From contig CANQIF010000003.1 of NCBI GenBank assembly GCA_947623965.1, positions 124,001 through 188,000 of the forward strand: a stretch of 64,000 nt of DNA. Reading direction: 5' to 3'. The DNA comes from an uncultured Alistipes sp. (GTDB lineage: Bacteria > Bacteroidota > Bacteroidia > Bacteroidales > Rikenellaceae). Of the stretch, positions 60,706-64,000 are shown one piece after another. The position numbers and the translations under genes were made by a program. Numbering within the stretch: the stretch's first letter is position 1; each line of letters opens with the position of its first letter. The notes beneath the pieces were generated by a model that saw only the letters and a list, made by a program, of their open reading frames with translations, was not told the DNA's origin and did not search any database.

Positions 60706-60730
60706 GGGGGGGCTTGCTTTGAGATAGGAT

Positions 60731-61086
60731 CGGTCCGTCAGGACCGTGCGGGCCGCAGCTCCGCCCCGCGAAGGCCCGCAGCTCCCTGGCGTCGCTGCGC
60801 CCTCCGCAGGCTGCAGCCCGAAGCGGGAGTAAGCGCAAGCATGCCCGGTCGAGTTACTTAATTCTGAATTTTGAATCTTGAATTTTGAATTTGCGTCCGA
60901 ATGGGCGCAGCAGCCCGCAGTTGTTATTCGTAGTGGAATGGATTGTGTCCAGTTCGATCGCGGAGCGATCGGCAGCCCGCAGCCGCCCCCGGGCGGAGGG
61001 CTGCATCCTCGCGTCCCGCAGGTCCGCTCGTGCAGGCCCACCGCTCGGCTGCAGGCTTTTGCAAAGAATCAATCGCGCAGCGATTG
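60731..61086 (-). repeat. Intergenic GC-rich modular repeat, cluster 6
   Basis: Modules in reverse orientation between SusD-D and xerD; repeat-like sequence continues to about 61165. Hairpins: CGGTCC-gtca-GGACCG (60731-60746), GCGTCC-gaat-GGGCGC with one wobble (60893-60908), CGATCGC-gga-GCGATCG (60955-60971), CAATCGC-gca-GCGATTG (61070-61086). An A/T-rich linker lies at 60858-60892. No gene. Confidence 0.8.
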
Positions 61087-61174
61087 GCGGGCCGCAGCCT
61101 CCGGCGGCGGAGGCCCGCAGTTCGCGTCCCGCAGGGCCGCTTCTGCGCTCTCCGCAGGCTGCGCCCCTCCCGAT

Positions 61175-62071
61175 TTACAGCTTCAGATGCTCCTCGATTG
61201 TCCGGCGCAGGTGTTCGCCGTCGAGGTGGGTATAGATTTCGGTCGTCAGAATGCTTTCGTGTCCCAGCAGCTCCTGCACCTGGCGGATGCCGGCGCCCCC
61301 CTCCAACAGGTGCGTGGCAAACGAATGGCGGAAGGTGTGGGGCGAGATTTTTTTCTCGATTCCCGCCCGAAGCGCCGCCTCCCGCAGGATCGTGAAGACC
61401 ATGACCCGTGTCAGCTGCCGGCCGCGGTTGTTCAGAAAGAGCACCTCCTCGCTGCGGCGGGCCGTGCGGCGCTCCTCCAAATAATATTGGATCTTGTCGC
61501 GCGCCAGGTCGCTGATCGGCACCAACCGCTGTTTGTCCCCCTTGCCCGTCACACGGATGTACCCCTCGCCGAAGAAGAGGTCGCCCATGCGCAGCGAGAC
61601 GAGCTCCGAGACCCGCAGCCCGCATGAATAGAGCAGTTCGAGCATGGCGCTGTCGCGGCGCCCCTTGACCGTCGAGGTGTCGATCGCGGCGATGATGCGG
61701 TCGATTTCGTCGGTGGTGAGAATATCGGGCAGATGGCGGCCGAATTTCGGCGTCTCGATCGACTCGGCGGGCGAGCGTTCGATCTCGTCGCCCAGCAGCA
61801 GGAAGTTGAAGAAGCTGCGGATGCCGCTCAACGCCCGGGCCTGCGAGCTCTTCTCGCGCCCCCGCTCGTAGAGCCACCCGAGGTAGCGTTCGATCATCTC
61901 GCGCTCGACCTTGCGAGGCGGCACGTCCCAGAAGCGCAGCACGAAGTGGGCGAACTGCCGGTAGTCGCGCATGTAGGCCTCGACCGAATTGGCCGACAAC
62001 CGCTTTTCGAGTTTCAGCGAGGTACGGTAGCGGCGCCCCGTCTCCTCCCATTTTTTCAGATTTTCGGCCAT
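61175..62071 (-). CDS. xerD: Tyrosine recombinase XerD
   Basis: 298-residue site-specific recombinase. The N-terminal SAM-like core-binding domain (about residues 15-100) is followed by the catalytic domain with R153 (CGLRVSEL), K177 (VTGKGDKQR), H245-x-x-R248 (PHTFRHSFATHLLEGG), H271 (LLGHESI) and Y280 (IYTHL). All catalytic residues are present. Size and position next to recO suggest the housekeeping XerD that resolves chromosome dimers. A role in the nearby promoter inversions cannot be excluded but there is no direct evidence. Confidence 0.92.
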   Translation of the reverse strand: MAENLKKWEETGRRYRTSLKLEKRLSANSVEAYMRDYRQFAHFVLRFWDVPPRKVEREMIERYLGWLYERGREKSSQARALSGIRSFFNFLLLGDEIERSPAESIETPKFGRHLPDILTTDEIDRIIAAIDTSTVKGRRDSAMLELLYSCGLRVSELVSLRMGDLFFGEGYIRVTGKGDKQRLVPISDLARDKIQYYLEERRTARRSEEVLFLNNRGRQLTRVMVFTILREAALRAGIEKKISPHTFRHSFATHLLEGGAGIRQVQELLGHESILTTEIYTHLDGEHLRRTIEEHLKL

Positions 62072-62088
62072 TTTTCCCCTTTTATCCG

Positions 62089-62096
62089 TACCTTTG
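62089..62096 (+). promoter_or_regulatory. -7 element of the recO promoter
   Basis: TACCTTTG fits TAnnTTTG; the upstream region is T-rich without an exact TTTG. The leader to the recO ATG would be about 85 nt. Confidence 0.5.
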
Positions 62097-62116
62097 TCTT
62101 TTGCGAAAGGCTTCCG

Positions 62117-62147
62117 CGAAGATACGGATTTTACATAATATTTACAA
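62117..62147 (-). promoter_or_regulatory. Divergent xerD promoter
   Basis: On the minus strand TTG (62147-62145), 20-bp spacer, TATCTTCG (62124-62117), one base off consensus, about 45 nt before the xerD start. Confidence 0.5.
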
Positions 62148-62184
62148 CTGCCGTCGGATGCGGAACGGGCCGGAACGGGAGAAG

Positions 62185-62913
62185 ATGAAGAGTTACAAGG
62201 GACGCGGCATCGTGCTGCACACGATCAAATACGGCGATTCGTCGATGATCGTCTACCTGCTCACCGACATGGGCGGGCGCCGCAGCTACATGGTGCAGGG
62301 GATCCGCAGCCGTTCGGGGCGCGGTTCGAAGCAGGCGCTGTTCCAGCCGGTCTTTCCGGTCGAGTTCGAGGGGCTCGAACCCGCGCAGGCGCAGCAGTTG
62401 CACCGATTCAAGGAGATTCGCTGCGGCTTTCCGCTGCAGGGGATCCCGTTCGACGTCCGCAAATCGACCATGGCGCTCTTCATGGCCGAGGTGATCTACC
62501 GCCTCGTGCGCGAGAGCGAGCGCAACGACCCCCTCTTCGAGTTCGTCTGGAACTCGGTCGCCGCCCTCGACCAGATGCGCGAGGGGGTGGCCAACTTCCA
62601 CCTCTGGTTTTTGGTGCAGCTCAGCCGCCTGCTGGGCTTCTGCCCGGGCAACGACTACACCGAGGGGGCGCTTTTCGACATCCGCGAGGGGCTCTACACC
62701 CGCACGCCGCCGCTCCACACGCTTCTTCTCGCCCCGGAGGAGGCGCGCATCCTCGACCGGCTGCTGCGCAGCAACGTCTTCGACCTCGCCGCCATCGCCC
62801 TCAACCGCACGCAGCGCGTCGCCTTCCTGAATGCCATGCTCACCTACTTCGGCTACCACTTGGACAGCATCGACGCCGTCCAGTCGGTCCGCATCCTGCG
62901 GGAGGTTTTTTGA
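62185..62913 (+). CDS. recO: DNA repair protein RecO
   Basis: 242-residue RecO, which helps load RecA onto SSB-covered DNA with RecR. It has the OB-fold N terminus (KGRGIVLHTIKYGDSSMIVYLLTDMGGRRSYMVQGIRS) and the helical C-terminal part typical of Bacteroidetes RecO (DVRKSTMALFMAEVIYRLVRE, LLGFCPGND). The zinc-cysteine cluster of some RecO proteins is absent, as is usual for this group. The start at 62185 (MKSYKGRG) fits. Divergent from xerD. Confidence 0.93.
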   Translation: MKSYKGRGIVLHTIKYGDSSMIVYLLTDMGGRRSYMVQGIRSRSGRGSKQALFQPVFPVEFEGLEPAQAQQLHRFKEIRCGFPLQGIPFDVRKSTMALFMAEVIYRLVRESERNDPLFEFVWNSVAALDQMREGVANFHLWFLVQLSRLLGFCPGNDYTEGALFDIREGLYTRTPPLHTLLLAPEEARILDRLLRSNVFDLAAIALNRTQRVAFLNAMLTYFGYHLDSIDAVQSVRILREVF

Positions 62914-62934
62914 AGGCCCTATTCGGGAACGGCA

Positions 62935-63240
62935 AATTCGGAATTCAAAATTAATTGGATTTGCCGGGCACGCTGGGTGTCTGTGTCCATTCGGGCTGCA
63001 GCCTGCGGAGCGCACGCAGATTCGGTAACGAATTGCGGGCCTCCGCCGCCCCAGGCCGCGGCCCGCACGGTCCTGACGGACCGATCCCAACTCAGGTTAA
63101 GCCCGCGGCCGAGCGGATGGGCGGCATCGACTGTAAGGAGTTGCAGCCCTCCGCCAGGGGGCGGCTGCGGGCTGTCGATCGCTCCGCGATCGAACTGGAC
63201 ACAATCTATTCCACTACAAATAGCGGCTGCGGGCTACTGC
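62935..63240 (+). repeat. Intergenic GC-rich modular repeat, cluster 7
   Basis: Between recO and the radical SAM gene. An A/T-rich linker lies at 62934-62955. Hairpins CGGTCC-tgac-GGACCG (63068-63083) and CGATCGC-tcc-GCGATCG (63176-63192); a degraded one follows near 63247. The part 63142-63240 is about 90% identical to the reverse complement of 60907-61005. No gene. Confidence 0.8.
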
Positions 63241-63284
63241 GGCTCGCCGACCTCCGAAAAGGCCGATTTTCCCCCTTGCTCAGG

Positions 63285-64000
63285 CTATCTTTTTTTCGGT
63301 TTGCGGAATGGGACCGCCTTATGGTTGCTGCGTGCCGCCGGGCCCTGGCCGTGAGCAGCATCCCCTCTCCCGGGCTTCCAGGCCGCGCCCGGCCGGCCCG
63401 TCTTCGTGCGGCGTTCGGCCCCGGCCGCACCCCGGCAGGGAGGCGTGGCGAAGAACCAGCTCTTCTGCCGGCGCTTTTCCTCCTGCGAGCGGGCGACGTA
63501 GACCTTCTCGTGCGTGTAGGGATTCTCGCCCGTCCAGAACATCACCGACGAGAGGGTCATCGGCGTGGGGGTGAGGTCCTGCACCTGCTCGAGGGTGAAG
63601 TGCAGCTTGCCGAGCACCTTCTCCGAGAGGGCCCGCATGTCGTGCTCCGTGCAGCCCGGATGCGAGGAGATGAAGTAGGGGATCAGCTGGTAGGGCAGCC
63701 CCTCGCGGCAGCAGATGGCGTGGAAATCGGCGTTGAGCTGCTCGAAAAGGGCGAAGGGGGGCTTGCGCATCAGCTGCAGCACCCGCTCCTCGGTGTGCTC
63801 TGGGGCCACCTTCAGCCGTCCCGAGGTGTGGTGGCGGAGCACCGTCTCGAGGTAGGGCGAATCGTCGAAGAGGTCGTAGCGGATGCCGCTGCCGATGAAA
63901 GCTTTCCGGATCCCCTTCACGGCGCGGATCTTCTCGTAGAGGGCCAGCAGCGGCCGGTGGTCGTTGTCGAGGTTGGGGCAGCGCTTCGGATGGAGGCACG
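63285..64000 (-). CDS. YgiQ-type radical SAM protein, 3' part only
   Basis: C-terminal ~238 residues of a YgiQ/UPF0313 radical SAM protein; the 5' part with the CxxxCxxC cluster lies beyond the window edge. Visible landmarks: CLHPKRCPNLDNDHRPLLALYEKIR, GIRKAFIGSGIRYDLF, HHTSGRLKVAPEHTEERVLQLMRKP, YFISSHPGCTEHDM and the QVQDLTPTPMTLSSVMFWTGENPYTHEKVY block. The tail (KTGRPGAAWKPGRGDAA then basic residues) is the usual disordered end. Function of the family is not established. Confidence 0.9.
   Translation of the reverse strand, partial: CLHPKRCPNLDNDHRPLLALYEKIRAVKGIRKAFIGSGIRYDLFDDSPYLETVLRHHTSGRLKVAPEHTEERVLQLMRKPPFALFEQLNADFHAICCREGLPYQLIPYFISSHPGCTEHDMRALSEKVLGKLHFTLEQVQDLTPTPMTLSSVMFWTGENPYTHEKVYVARSQEEKRRQKSWFFATPPCRGAAGAERRTKTGRPGAAWKPGRGDAAHGQGPAARSNHKAVPFRKPKKR

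Noticed and set aside
61175..62071. The XerD protein as the invertase for the SusC/D switches
   Set aside because: Sequence and recO neighbourhood fit housekeeping XerD. A dedicated invertase is more likely encoded elsewhere; nothing in the window links this gene to the 16-bp sites.

Overview
The window looks like chromosomal DNA of a GC-rich Bacteroidales member, most likely Alistipes or a close relative (inference). Support comes from four SusC/SusD-type outer-membrane pairs, Bacteroidetes-only lipoprotein families (DUF4837, DUF4296, Big_5-type Ig, DUF3826), and repeated promoters of the Bacteroidetes form TTTG-N19-21-TAnnTTTG. No plasmid, CRISPR, tRNA or rRNA signature was seen.

Layout. 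0.1-7.8 kb holds housekeeping genes: cardiolipin synthase, DUF4837 lipoprotein, polysaccharide deacetylase, EF-P, a small secreted protein, and a porin plus YeiH exporter pair. 7.9-18.6 kb holds two leftward clusters. One runs rbfA, LolC/E-type permease, DUF4296 lipoprotein and an orphan amidohydrolase-like domain. The other runs flippase, DNA polymerase III delta-prime, folK, a duplicated-domain lipoprotein, an Ig-like lipoprotein and an outer-membrane barrel protein. 19.2-27.6 kb is a pectin-type utilisation locus (SusC/D-A, PL1 pectate lyase, DUF3826). 27.8-36.5 kb is a leftward phage-like module (tail/baseplate-like proteins, ClpP-like protease, major capsid, portal, DUF6712, holin, lysis protein) without terminase or integrase. 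38.2-40.1 kb carries corA and a plug-only TonB-receptor fragment. 40.3-45.2 kb is SusC/D-B (leftward). 45.6-60.6 kb is a head-to-head pair of paralogous three-gene operons, DUF5123-like lipoprotein/SusC/SusD (C leftward, D rightward). The right edge has xerD, recO and the 3' part of a YgiQ-type radical SAM gene.

The most interesting system is a set of apparent DNA-inversion switches controlling the SusC/SusD operons. Seven copies of a 16-bp site, CTTTTTA-NNNN-CAAAA, occur in the window. Six form three inverted pairs, each pair sharing its own central four bases, and each pair lies immediately upstream of SusC/D genes. Upstream of SusC-A the enclosed 147-bp segment carries a consensus promoter pointing away from the gene (predicted OFF). 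Upstream of SusC-B the enclosed segment carries a consensus promoter pointing into the gene (predicted ON). Between operons C and D the enclosed segment carries a -7-like element facing D (predicted D ON, C OFF). A seventh, orphan site could pair with a partner 34 kb away. A 383-bp perfect inverted repeat between SusC-A and SusC-B and a 70-bp perfect inverted repeat flanking the C/D switch add further rearrangement or gene-conversion potential.

A second notable theme is a family of intergenic GC-rich modular repeats (at least seven clusters), whose modules end in short hairpins with many different arm sequences that almost always remain self-complementary. They have even entered the phage-like module, between its capsid and protease genes.
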